Below the pieces are notes generated by a model. The model was not told the origin of the DNA and did no database searches. It worked only from the letters and a program-made list of their open reading frames with translations. A program made the translations under genes and the position numbers. From positions 17,183-51,925 of the forward strand of contig NW_014040503.1 in the NCBI RefSeq assembly GCF_001186125.1: a stretch of 34,743 bases of DNA, written 5' to 3'. This document shows, piece by piece, positions 21,259 to 32,500 of the stretch (position 1 is the stretch's first letter; every line of letters starts with the position of its first letter). This stretch comes from Sphaeroforma arctica JP610. Lineage: Eukaryota > Opisthokonta > Ichthyosporea > Ichthyophonida.

Positions 21259-21735
21259 ATGATAGATACTGCAGTTCTGCTAGCAGCAGTTGTGCTGCCG
21301 ATTGTACTTGGTCATGAGAACGTTATCATAGATGACGACGATGAGCCCCTCACTGCGAGCACTCATGAGAATTTTGCAAGCGAAAAGGTTGAGCAATCAT
21401 TTTTTGGTCAGATGCGAACTGAGATGGGAAAGGCTATAAGTGAACTGGACTTCTGGACTGTTTTCGGTTACACCTTTATGGGCTCGGTATTTTTCATGTG
21501 CTATGCATACTACACAGAATACGTTCAGACTGGTAAAAGTATTACTGATGATGTTAGAGAGCTTATGAAGGAGAACGCCGCGAAGGGAAAAACACCACTA
21601 GACCTGTTGACTGGTAGAACTAGTAACGCGAATACAACTTCAAGCGAATCAGGGTCTAGGAAGAAGAAAATATCAGCCAGGTCGAAAATTGCAAAAATGT
21701 CAGATGAAGAGAAGAAGAAGTTTCGTGGAGATTAA
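21259..21735 (+). CDS. Small single-pass membrane protein, family not recognised
   Basis: A single-exon frame of 158 codons ending in TAA. Residues 1-19 look like a signal peptide (DTAVLLAAVVLPIVLG). An acidic patch follows (IIDDDDEP, 23-30). One membrane span lies at about 65-86 (FWTVFGYTFMGSVFFMCYAY). The end is polar and basic (SRKKKISARSKIAKMSDEEK), ending KKKFRGD. If the leader is cleaved this is type I: a short luminal acidic segment and a cytosolic Lys-rich tail, a layout common among ER membrane proteins. I do not recognise the family. The ATG follows a spacer with no other in-frame start; AATAAA strings at about 22,185 and 22,234 could end the transcript. It lies upstream of, and co-directional with, the DUF2009 gene. 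Confidence 0.6.
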   Translation: MIDTAVLLAAVVLPIVLGHENVIIDDDDEPLTASTHENFASEKVEQSFFGQMRTEMGKAISELDFWTVFGYTFMGSVFFMCYAYYTEYVQTGKSITDDVRELMKENAAKGKTPLDLLTGRTSNANTTSSESGSRKKKISARSKIAKMSDEEKKKFRGD

Positions 21736-22659
21736 GACGGGGCAGAGTACACCTCCATGATTGATTATGGCGCCAACTTTCTGCGAGATACACTTGATTT
21801 TGGAGACACTGGTGCTATATGCTTATACCGAGGGTATGCTGATCATATTATTTGGCCAAGGACGAAAATCGTTGACCAATTAGTGCACGCTAAGAACAGT
21901 TCACAGGATGGCGCTGGGTGATTGATGTCCAGTGACACTAGCGTGCGTTTTGCAACTTCTATTGACACCCGTCAAAAGGCCGTCCACTATATGGATAATT
22001 ATCTCCTGTACACTTGTGGGTATTTCAAGCCTTCCAGGGCTAACTCGATAGGACGTCGTAGTCGACGAAGAATTTGAAATTTCGACCACGTTTGCTGACT
22101 AACTGTGGGCTCGAGTTAGCAGAAAATTTCGGAGGTTCTTTTATCATCACAAGGAGCCGAGGAAACAAGTTTACCAGACGCGTAAATAAAGCGATCCAGG
22201 CATATGTAATACCGAGTTTGGTAGCGTGCGGATAATAAATATTAGCGCTGTTTGAAAGCTACTCAATTTAACTGTGGCACAGCTATATCAAGTTTCCAAT
22301 CAGCAGGCTATACGTAGACCTTTATCTGCGCATCGTAGGGAAAAGCTATTAATATATGCGTTTGAACGTCCGATTGCAATACATAGTGGGCTAGCATGTT
22401 TCACGTTTTTAACCAAGAAAAAAAGGCTTGTTGGGAGTATTTTATGGCTGTTTGTGGACATAGGTTGTTATTATCTACGAATACTCGACTCAAGGATATG
22501 AAATACTCCATATGTATACACAAACCTGAGAAGCCTAAATACACTTTACATCTGCAATCTGCACTGATGTGCTAGCATTTAGACATGATTTCAGGGTGCT
22601 GCATTATGCAAGTAGCTTCAAAAAATAATAATAGAGATTGTATCTAGCTACACACCTAG

Positions 22660-22862
22660 ACTATTTAGGGGTCTCTCTCGCGCACAGTCGCTCTCTCAAG
22701 TTTTGTTGGAGTCTAACAGTCTCACTAGTTAAAATGAAGCCAAGAGTTTTTCGCGGGAGTTGCACTGTGAACAGTCCTGACTCCTGAGTCGAGTGAGTCC
22801 CCGCGGTCACTCCAGACTCCAGAGTCTGACTGTCTCTCTAGTCTCTAGTCTCCACTAGAAAG
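22660..22862 (+). promoter_or_regulatory. GAGTC/GACTC-rich region just upstream of the DUF2009 gene
   Basis: In the 200 bases before the gene, GAGTC or GACTC occurs about ten times. The segment CCTGACTCCTGAGTCGAGTG and the neighbouring CCAGACTCCAGAGTCTGACT stand out, flanked by CTCTCT tracts. The density and the position 120-310 bases before the ATG suggest a promoter element array or a GAGTC-unit repeat. No TATA box was recognised. Confidence 0.4.
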
Positions 22863-22977
22863 TGTTACAGCCCACACATTTTGGATATTTTATAGCCCGC
22901 AATAGATACAAATTTGTATATACACTGTCGTAAAAATACGATATATTCGGATTTTAAAACTTTGGACCTAATCACTA

Positions 22978-23577
22978 ATGCCGTGGATTGTAACCATGAT
23001 GGACGGAAAGAATGAGGAGGCCGTTGCCCATCAGGCTCATCTAGACAAATTAACTCGTCTTCTAGACAAAGAGGAACTGGGAGAAGATGACGAGATCGAG
23101 AATGAAATGAGTGAAACAGAGGTAGAAACCAACTCACCAGAGGAAGCGGGGGAATGCCCTCCCGGTATGTGCATCGAATGTACCGACCAACCCGCATCCC
23201 GGTCTTGTGTGGAATGTCAAGATGATTTCTGCGAGGTGTGTGTGGACTCAATACACCGGTCAGGTACGCGTAAACGACACAAAATCAATGCCATAATGGG
23301 TGTTGAAGTTGGGCAACCGCAGCTCTGTGACAATGGAAATAAAGCCGATACTAATAATCCAGTAGAATTGGATTCGGTAGAGCTTGAACTTGAGAATGGT
23401 AATAAAGTTTTGGGAGGCATTGAAGAGGCCAAGGTACATCGTACCGAGGCACACCAAGGGCTGGGAGAATGGTTCGTAGAACGATCCAAATCGATTCCGT
23501 TGAGATTAACTTTCGAAGAACGAAAATATCTGAGGTTAGTTGAGGCGGCTCTGAATGTATCAGAATACACTGAAAAG
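22978..23577 (+). other. DUF2009 gene exon 1: acidic leader, B-box, start of DUF2009
   Basis: Exactly 200 codons, ending NVSEYTEK before a GTATGC donor (phase 0). It carries the acidic segment (about residues 30-60, Glu/Asp-rich), the whole B-box, a Glu-rich linker, and the opening of DUF2009. Having the complete zinc finger and the first conserved DUF2009 motif in one exon shows that the fusion is not an artefact of splicing. Confidence 0.9.
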
Positions 23578-23840
23578 GTATGCACACTCGAGGAGCACCA
23601 AATAATGTTGGTAGCATGTATAGCTATGATGTATTGAGATGTTCAATTTGTACTGCCCACACTGCATACCTAGGAAGATTTGACTGTCTAAGAGTCAAAC
23701 GTATTTTGTTCTTGCTCACAACACTTCATAAGATCTGACTCGTAAGAGGCATTTGAAACAGCTACCTATTATTTTACCGGCACATTTGATAGCAGAATTT
23801 GATAGTGAACATGTGCAAACTATACTATACTATATATATA

Positions 23841-23882
<42 letters not shown>

Positions 23883-23915
23883 CATGCACATGTATATATA
23901 CATATACATACACAT

Positions 23916-23974
<59 letters not shown>

Positions 23975-24129
23975 ATATATAGTATGTATTACACACACAC
24001 GTATATATTATACACAAATATATATACNNNNNNNNNNNNNNNNNNNNTACGTGTACGTGTGTATGTATATTGTATATATGTATGTGTATATGAGGATATG
24101 TGTATATGTGTGCTTATGTTGATATATAC

Positions 24130-24161
<32 letters not shown>

Positions 24162-27100
24162 GTATATTTGTGTATGTATGTATGTGTTTGTATATATATA
24201 TATATATACATGTATGTGTATGATCTGTAATCTATGTATGTATATGTAGTATATATATATATATATATACATATCCTCATATACTCATATACATATATAC
24301 AAATATACCTATATATGTATACGTATAAATATACATATACAAATATGCATATACACGTATACGTATAATTATATATATTCATATTTATATTCATATACTT
24401 ATACATGAACGATACATATACATTTACATCTACCTAAAAATACACAATTGTTTTGTGAATACGCGAACTGAACTAGCTAATCGCAGAATAAACGATTGTA
24501 GATGGTATATACTTGTTTGAATTGACCTAGTAATTTTGGTACGCTGACAACGATGTTATAGGTGGACATATGCTACTTCCGGTCGAGAGCCAAGCGAATA
24601 GTAGAGCAAGTTCGAGACATCTGTGCCATTCTGTCAGGGCTACTGGTTTCTTGCGACTATAAGGCAGGTCAGACCCTAGTGAAGGATCGGGAATTTAGTG
24701 AGAATGCCGACTTCTTTCAAACCGTCTTCGAGATCGGCCGCAGATATAAAGTTTTAAATCCAGGTATCTGTTGCTGAGCTTTGTTTAAAACCACTTTTTT
24801 TATTCACTCGTATTACGATGGGGACAATTTTGATTTATGTGCAATTGATTGTGAGCACATTATATATGTACATATTTAATAAACTATGTCGCAGGGTATC
24901 CAAGAATTATACATGGATTGATTTCTTGCTCATAGTCACACTTAGCACGTGTCTTTTCGAGATGGTAGATCGGACTATTCCGTTTCTATCGAATGTCTGT
25001 GAAATCATAAATGTGTTTTTGCACAAGCTCGTTATTTCATTCGCCACTTGTGAGTTCTAAGCCTCAAAATACCTCATCAAACACACGTTTCATCTGTATG
25101 GTTGAACTTGTATACGTTTGCAATGACATCTATACTCAGTCGACCCTCGGAGTACGTGGTAAAGTTATAGGCTGCAGATGTGTTTGTAGTGATCACTAAG
25201 GCACCGATTGGTCACACAAGTACGGAGTAAGCGTAATTAGTCTCGATTTACCCGAACTCAAAAACTTGTTATATTCCGATTCTACGTCCCAGAGCGCATG
25301 CGATCGTCCTACGGAAAGCTACTGTATTTTCTGCAAGACACGCAAATACCTGAAATCAAGGAGTTACTAGAGTTTTCGTGCGTCAAACCGATGAAGACGG
25401 TCTATGGATATCTGGAAGCGAATGGACTATTGAATTTGCTGCACGATGACTTGTTAGAGACGGCTACACATGAAATACCTGCGCATGGACAATCGCGTAG
25501 AGATGTGCAGAGAATGATAAAGGAGAAAAATATGGCGGTGAAGCGAATAATACGAAGGTGTGTCAGCTCTCTCTAATTCGTACAATTGCAGTCACACGCT
25601 GCAGCGTTACAGCGTGTAACGAATAATGTGAAGGCGGCAGACACTGTGTGTTGGATTAATATAAGGGTACATAACTCTCTAATGTCGACACACCGTGTAA
25701 CGAATAATGTGAAGGCGGTAGACACTGTGTGTTGGATTAATATAAGGGTACATAACTCTCTAATGTTGACACACCGTACACGTACTGATTCTCTAGAAAT
25801 AATGAAAGACCACATCACACCGTAAACAGGCCACATAGCACACCACAAACTCACCCACATAGCTCACAACAACACACCAGACCAGACCATTCATTGCTAC
25901 ACACCACCGCCGCACACTCACGCCACACCATACCACACCACACCACACCAAAAACTCACCCACATGACCCACAATAACACACCACCGCCGCACACTCACG
26001 CCACACCATACCACACCACACCGAAAACTCACCCACATGATCCACAATAACACACCACCGCCGCACACTCACGCCACACCATACCACACCACACCACACC
26101 GAAAGCTCACCCACATGACCCACAATAACACACCACCTCACCAGACTATACTATTCATTGCTACACACCACCACCGCACACTCACGCCTCACCACACCAC
26201 ACCACACCAAAAACTCACTTCCTGAGTAAACGGTTGCATCAACTCATCACATATATTTTTCCTCTCGCTGCGTCGCAACACTATCAGGTATGCCGATCCT
26301 GCAAATGGAATCAAAGAAGATGATATCGAGCGATGCTTGGTGTCTATTGGGGACAACAATTCGTTTCTAAGCTACAATAGAGATCCATGTGATGAGTTGA
26401 TCGGTTATCTCCGGCACTATTTCTCACGCTCCTCCATCGATCCTGCATTCTCACTAGCTATCGCTTCTGGTATGTATTTCGTTTTACAATATTGTCTCTG
26501 TACCACGCACAGGTGACGATCACCAAGACCTCATGTCAAGATTTACACACCCAAACGTGCGGCTCAAGAACCTATTTGAAAGTTACTTTATCTATAGCAT
26601 ATCCGCGTGTGTGTCGGCGTAGTGTGTCATTTTAAAATAAAAGTAACTTGGCAATGAAAAATCAGCGCTGCTATGTATATTTATTGCGATTACGTACGCA
26701 TCCGCTTCACTGCCATCAAAACTCGTCCTTCATCGCTGACGCCTTTTATCCTTTGTCTTCCACGTCTGCAGGTAAACAAGGAGCACGTTTAACACACTCA
26801 CATACTCGACAGTACGACTACGTACTACAATCACTTTCACTGTGGCGTGAAATTTTGCACGATTTCTTTAATTTATGGCGATTAGCGGAGGCCGATCTCT
26901 TGAGGGAAAACAACGGTTATAGATTAGTAGACACTGGACAAGGATTGAATCGTATACAGAGTTGTAATAACACGTCAAGGCTCATGCATGCGATTTTGAA
27001 CAAGGTGAGTCCTGATGTACGCATGATAATACCTATTAGTTGCAGTATGTTTTATCCACACTGTAGATATAAATTGAAGAAGGTAGCCCTCGAATATACA

Positions 27101-28835
27101 GTTAGTTGTTGTTGCTGGGGTTCGATGCTCTTGTTGTTGCTGTTCTGCGTTGTCAACAAATCGTTTGCATGCTTCGATAGAATTTTCCTCTGACAAAAAA
27201 ATTTCTTGAGCGCCCATTTCTGTTTTTCCAACTAAGGAACTTTTCTGAGCGTGTATTCGCCGTAGTGTTTGGATAATCCACACATCATCTACAGTATAAC
27301 TGTTTGTGGCGACAAACCCACCACTTGTGCGTACATTTGGATATATACTTGAGCACACTAGAGAGAAGACTCATGGAGACATGCGCGCACTGCATGCTCG
27401 TATATTACACAAAGTACTGTCCGCCTCATTGATGGAGTCTGTACGCTTTTGAACGTTGGGTGATCATTCGAGAAACATCATATGTCCCAATATTAACCAA
27501 ATGTGTTTCTGGATTTGCACACATTAACACGGGTCACACTCTGCCAATATTGAATATTGCTAGGCACAAAGGAAGGTGGATTCTTGGGTAGGATCGTCCG
27601 TGATCCATATGGGAGATCACAATGTTCCAAATGCCTTCATGTTCATCGACAAGGTACTTTTATGTTTAGTATTACCCTTGTAGATGTAGACCTAGCTGAG
27701 ATATAGTATTTCACAACTTCTGCAACTCCACTGTTTTTGAATTCTAATTTTGGTCAGGATTACTAGACTTTCCAGCTTTAACGGCTACCACGCACATGCC
27801 AATTTATAGACCTGTTTTCGGCGAGTATTCATAGCGGTGTGCAGGATAGGATGGTCGCGATATATGTACCGTATATGCTGAAATTTCCAACAAACTCTTC
27901 TCCAACCGCAGTATACACAAGTGGCTCGCATTCTGAATCCAATCGTGATCTGTCTGAGGAAGCTAGACAGCCTCGAAAATGATCCAGGTGTGTGAAAAAA
28001 ACGGGGTCAGGTGTGCTTAGGTGAAAGTGCAGGTGAAAGATAGGTGCTTCATGTAGCATCATATTCAATTCTGCTTAAGTTACATCGGTTTTATAGCGTC
28101 TATTATGACATTCGATTTTCGAATCATCCCGCATATGTTTTCTGTAGCATGAACATCTTAAATTGTATTTAGTAGATTCCCTCTTGCGTAAAGCGATGAT
28201 TTAACATAATGCGAGTCTTTGTGCATTTTTACCTTTTATGCAAAGAAATGAGCAAGATGGTCGTTTGTCACATATTACAAAACGCTATTTCTCGAGAGAC
28301 GTAGTTTCAGTTCAATAGGGGTATCCTTTCTGGAATTGAATGGATAGCTTTGTGATTTTAGGAGGTGTACAGTCTATGTGAAGCCGCGACGTGCTTCGTC
28401 GTACTGTATTGAAATTTTGTTTCAATTCAATTACACTAATAATCTCACAAATGCTTGTCGCTGTTATCTCCAGGTCTTGCCGAGTATATTAAAACAACGT
28501 TCACGAGTGTCGATAATTGCAAACGTGTGATATTGAATGATTTCTTCAAGTTCGCCTTCGATGGTAGTGGTGCAGGTGCGTATATATATCCGCGGTTTCG
28601 CTAATTGTTTGTTACGTGCCTGCATATCGTCTTGCTAGTCAGCTTTTGCTGTTGCTACAGTGTCTAACTCCTTCGATATCGCTTCTCCACATCAACAGAT
28701 AATTTTTTCGATGCCGGTTCTTGTATCGATGGACGTCTGACTTCCGCCTGGAATTGGTGTTCACGATTGGAAAAGAAGCGATATTACCCCGTGTTTTTGC
28801 TTACGGGCTTCGTAGGATTCGACGGAGAGTTTTAG
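22978..28835 (+). CDS. B-box zinc finger / DUF2009 (UPF0652) protein, 9 exons, 628 aa
   Basis: Exons: 22978-23577, 24562-24763, 25293-25557, 26288-26469, 26772-27004, 27564-27653, 27912-27987, 28474-28575, 28699-28835 (TAG stop). All eight introns are GT-AG and in phase. The N-terminus is acidic; residues 65-101 form a B-box: C65-x2-C68-x8-C77-x2-C80-x4-C85-x2-C88-x4-H93-x7-H101. From about residue 155 to the end it follows DUF2009/UPF0652: [119 protein letters not shown] and a C-terminus of [13 protein letters not shown]. The family is conserved but, to my knowledge, without an established function. ATG 22978 is the first; ATGs at 22996 and 22999 are alternatives. The gene looks intact. Confidence 0.93.
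23829..24320. repeat. TA/CA/TG microsatellite block in DUF2009 intron 1
   Basis: Alternating TA, TACA, CA and TGTA arrays fill much of intron 1. They contain the assembly gap, so the true length is unknown. Open frames here are repeat artefacts. Confidence 0.95.
24028..24047. other. Assembly gap (20 N)
   Basis: Twenty undetermined bases inside the microsatellite block of DUF2009 intron 1. The gap does not touch an exon. Confidence 1.
25613..25774. repeat. Two 81-base direct repeats in DUF2009 intron 3
   Basis: Copies 25613-25693 and 25694-25774 are nearly identical: starting CGTGTAACGAATAATGTGAA they differ at two positions that I can see. Such similarity implies a recent duplication. Confidence 0.9.
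25810..26217. repeat. C/A-rich minisatellite, unit about 73-78 bases, in DUF2009 intron 3
   Basis: Repeated units contain AACTCACCCACATGACCCAC, ACACACCACCGCCGCACACT and CACGCCACACCATACCACAC. Spacing between successive AAAACTC/AAAGCTC landmarks is 73 (25,951 to 26,024) and then 78 bases; outer copies carry an extra segment (CAGACC/CAGACT-ATTCATTGCTACACA). Strand composition is very skewed: almost no G on the plus strand. Confidence 0.9.
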
Positions 28836-29569
28836 CACCCACTTATTGATTCAGATGTTCGCCAACTGAGAGACTTTTAAAGTATACAATACTGACTCAT
28901 ATCGAAAAGTAGAAATACTACGTCGTCGATCGAGGGCGGGATGTTCTGTGTTGAAATCAAGTTCCCGTAGCAACACCAGCTGGTGTGCTAGTAGAGTATG
29001 CTTTGTAAGAGCTATTTGTTCACATGTAAGTTGTTTCAGAGCAGTCTAAGTTTATTGTCTCATGTTCGGTCGCTTTGGTTTACTGTACGAAAGTGAACAC
29101 AGGCAACGGACGTGGACAGTATTTTTACTCATAGTCAGTGATGAATCGTTTTCTCGTTGGTCGACACGAAAGTGGCGTTAGAAATTTCGTAACGGAACTT
29201 GGTTTATACATACAGGTTTGGAGTAATAAGTCAAAGGGGTTTAGTGTTGACAGCACATGGTTTTACAACCCCCCATCCGATTTGCAATTGTGCAAAATTG
29301 GATACAAACAAGTGGCGTCAAGGTAGACCGTGCACGGGTAAAGTATTGAGTCAGTATATAGAAGTATGTAGTCAGTATATAGGGGACATTAGAACGTCGA
29401 AAAGTGACTGGGACCACTGAGGGAGAGTAGCCTGGTATTTGTTGCGCCAGTCGAGGATTTGAGAAGCCCGATATATACGGGATCAGTAGCGAGTGCATAT
29501 GCACACTTAATGGCAAATTTCAAGTTCACCAAGCGATGAGGTTAGGTATGCTGAGTAAGTAATTCAATA
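28836..29569. other. Spacer between DUF2009 gene and retroelement
   Basis: No gene, repeat or terminal repeat of the neighbouring element was recognised. The 3' UTR of the DUF2009 gene must lie at its left end, but no canonical AATAAA follows the stop closely. Confidence 0.4.
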
Positions 29570-32500
29570 TCAATATATGAAAGGATGCATTATCCCTTGT
29601 ATGACGATGTTAGTCAGAAAGCGCAATAAAAATGCGCATCGCAGAGTAGATTTGTATCGAAAAAGGATAGCTGCAGACCATTGCTTGAAGGCCTTGTCAA
29701 TCTGGGCCTTTTCATGCTCAGGAGCATCGCGAAATGGACTTTGACAATAAAGCCAGCTTGTATACACATAATTTCTACGAGTACCAGAGATGGCAGATTT
29801 AGGGATTCCAACAGGTTCCCGAAAAGCCTTTAGCTTAGAACGGTGAACACGATATGTGTTCTTTGTATTACAATCTTGGATTGTCTGCATGGTCGGAGGG
29901 TCAAGGGAAGTGACTGTAGTGGGGCCACCCCGCAAAGTACGATCAGAAAAAAATATGGATTTGAGCTTTTAAAATACCGAGCGGCCAACAGCAATAAGCG
30001 GAGCATCGTAGCCGTAGCGGTTAGCTTAAGTAGCTTGAGTGGTTCGTGCACGAGTGTTTTGTTCCCAGACAGCACGGTCAGCGTCAGTACGTTGTGGGAT
30101 AAGGGTAAGAGGAGATTCGCCAGGAGATAAATCCTCGATAATAATGGCCTCCAGGGCACGATTATTAGAATGGTGGTACTGACGACCAGTTACCAGAGTA
30201 TATGATGTAACATTAGTAACAGTGTTCACACTGGAATTATGATCACATGCAAATTTTCAAGAATGAAGGTCCCAAATTGTTTGGTAGTGATTTCGTTCAA
30301 TCCAGACGAGGTGGTATCAATGAATTTCTCAACTAGACCATTGTTACAATGATCCACAACAGAAACAACATGGCAAAGAGTGCCTTGGAATGTAGACTAA
30401 TCTTTGAACAGGCGAGAATTAAAGGAACTTACATCATCATCAACGTATTCGGCAGTATATGCCCATTGTTCAGTTTGTTGTTGTAACTGCAAGACAACTT
30501 CAGAAGCAGTCTTGCAGTATGACGCATTGAAGCTATATGGACCAAACGGGTATGTTCGTCTATACAAAGGAATTGATATTTATAATCCCCAGGGATGATC
30601 GGCATAACCTTGAAGTCCAAATGACGCACAGCTCCTGAATATTTGCCACGATCAGGTTGGATTAAGAGACCCATAATCGGGCCTGGAGCATCTCATTCGA
30701 GGATGTAGCCCAGGCACGTGTTGAGAATGCGTAGAATGAAGTCATGTTTGAGAGTCCAAGCAAACAAATCAAGCATCAAGCGCAATAAACGGGAAGGGCG
30801 GAGGCGATCCCGGTCTATGCAGACTGACCAAATGGGACAAAGGACACGCTCCGGCGTAATCGTGCGGTTGTGCAACATATAAGATGTCTGGGAGAAGGCA
30901 AGGATTGCCTGGGGTAAGGTAATACCCTCATTGCCCGCAGTTGGAGGTTGAGGGACAACAGTATATTTAGTTTGGAGCATCGCAGTGCACTCATCATCCG
31001 CAAGATTATGAGAAACGGGATATGGACGTGCAGCCGGAGGTGGAGGGAGCATATACTCCAACGGTGGAGTGGGAGGTTTTTAAGGCGCCATACATTCCAT
31101 CGGTAGAGCCTCCAAGGGTGGCAATTGTAAGCCAGGATCGTCTACTGAATCATTGTTCAGCACGCGTTCCCCATCTGGATCAGAGTCCCATTGAAGTGGT
31201 GGCACATACGAAACTAAATCAAGGCAAGTCACCGGTATGGGAGGCGGTGGGGAAATCTGCGTGTCTTGGTGAGGGGACCGAGAAATCTCGGACCCACGGA
31301 GAGTAGGGGTCACAGGTGGAGTGACACTAGTAGGAATCAAAGAGCACGTTCTGGGCATCAATTGGTCAGGTGAATTATGTGCCTTCGTTGGGCGGGGCGA
31401 CGATGGTGGGTTAGACCAACGCCACTGCCGAGATTCAGCAAAGGACTGGCGGAGGGCATTACCCATACATGATTCTTGTTCTGGGTCGAAAGTAGAGGCA
31501 GATGGTCGCTTCTTAGTCAAGGCCAAACTAGAAGTAGGAGACAGGAGGACTGCATTGAGGATCACTGGAGGAGAACCTGTAGTACCCACTAGATGCCAAA
31601 AGAACAGTTTAGAGATAGGCAGTGGGGAAGAAGGCTTGTCACTGGAAAGAGGGCCAGCGTGACCAGGGAGGACAACCAAGCAGGGTGCTTTCATCCTTGA
31701 AAAACATATCATGGGTATGTGTGAGGACAAGGGAAGCTTCAATAAGATGGTCGAAGAATCGGCGCAAATAAGAGGAATTTGTCCAATATGGCATGATGGC
31801 CAAAGCTTTACAGCTGGTGGGGGCTTGATAACGCCGGAAGAAACTGTTGTAACAAGACCAAGGAGGATGAACAAGGACAAGTATATTGTCAAGGTTAATA
31901 GAATCAGCAGTTTGTCCCATAATACCCCTAAAGCTTAAGATGATGACAACTTCGACTGGCAAAGAGATCAAAGTGGGGACCCCTCTATTTCCGAACCAGT
32001 AGCTGAAACCAGGCTGGGTGTAGCTTCAATAGTATGCCACAAGATGAGAAGAAAGAGAAGCCACTATAAGAGGTCTGGGGGCTTGGACAGGAGTAGCACG
32101 GGAAATACGGCGAGATACAAAGAGCATCAAAGGATCAAGGGTAGCAGGTCCCCGAGAAAGCATATCAGCTATAAAGTTCCAGTCACCAAGAATGTGACGT
32201 ATGTTAATGTCATAACGTCGAACTATCTCCACAAGACGCGAAAGACAATCACCTCGAGTTGAAGGAGGAAATGTCAATTATCATATAGTGGTGAGAGAAA
32301 GAGATAATGGACATGTGGTCCGTTCAAACACTTAGTGAACGATGGTTTGGGGTCAGAATCATCTCATCTATGTCAACTTTATAAGCAATAGCCATAGTTT
32401 CTAAGTCAAAGATATGATAACGGGGTTGTGCCGCGTTGAGTTTAGTTGATCGGTTTGAAACCAGGCGAAGGCAGTCAATGCCATTTACACAAAAGCCGTC

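Noticed and set aside
21757-21921. 54-codon frame MIDYGANFLRD... just after the membrane-protein gene
   Set aside because: Too short, and it lies in the probable 3' UTR; no recognised family.
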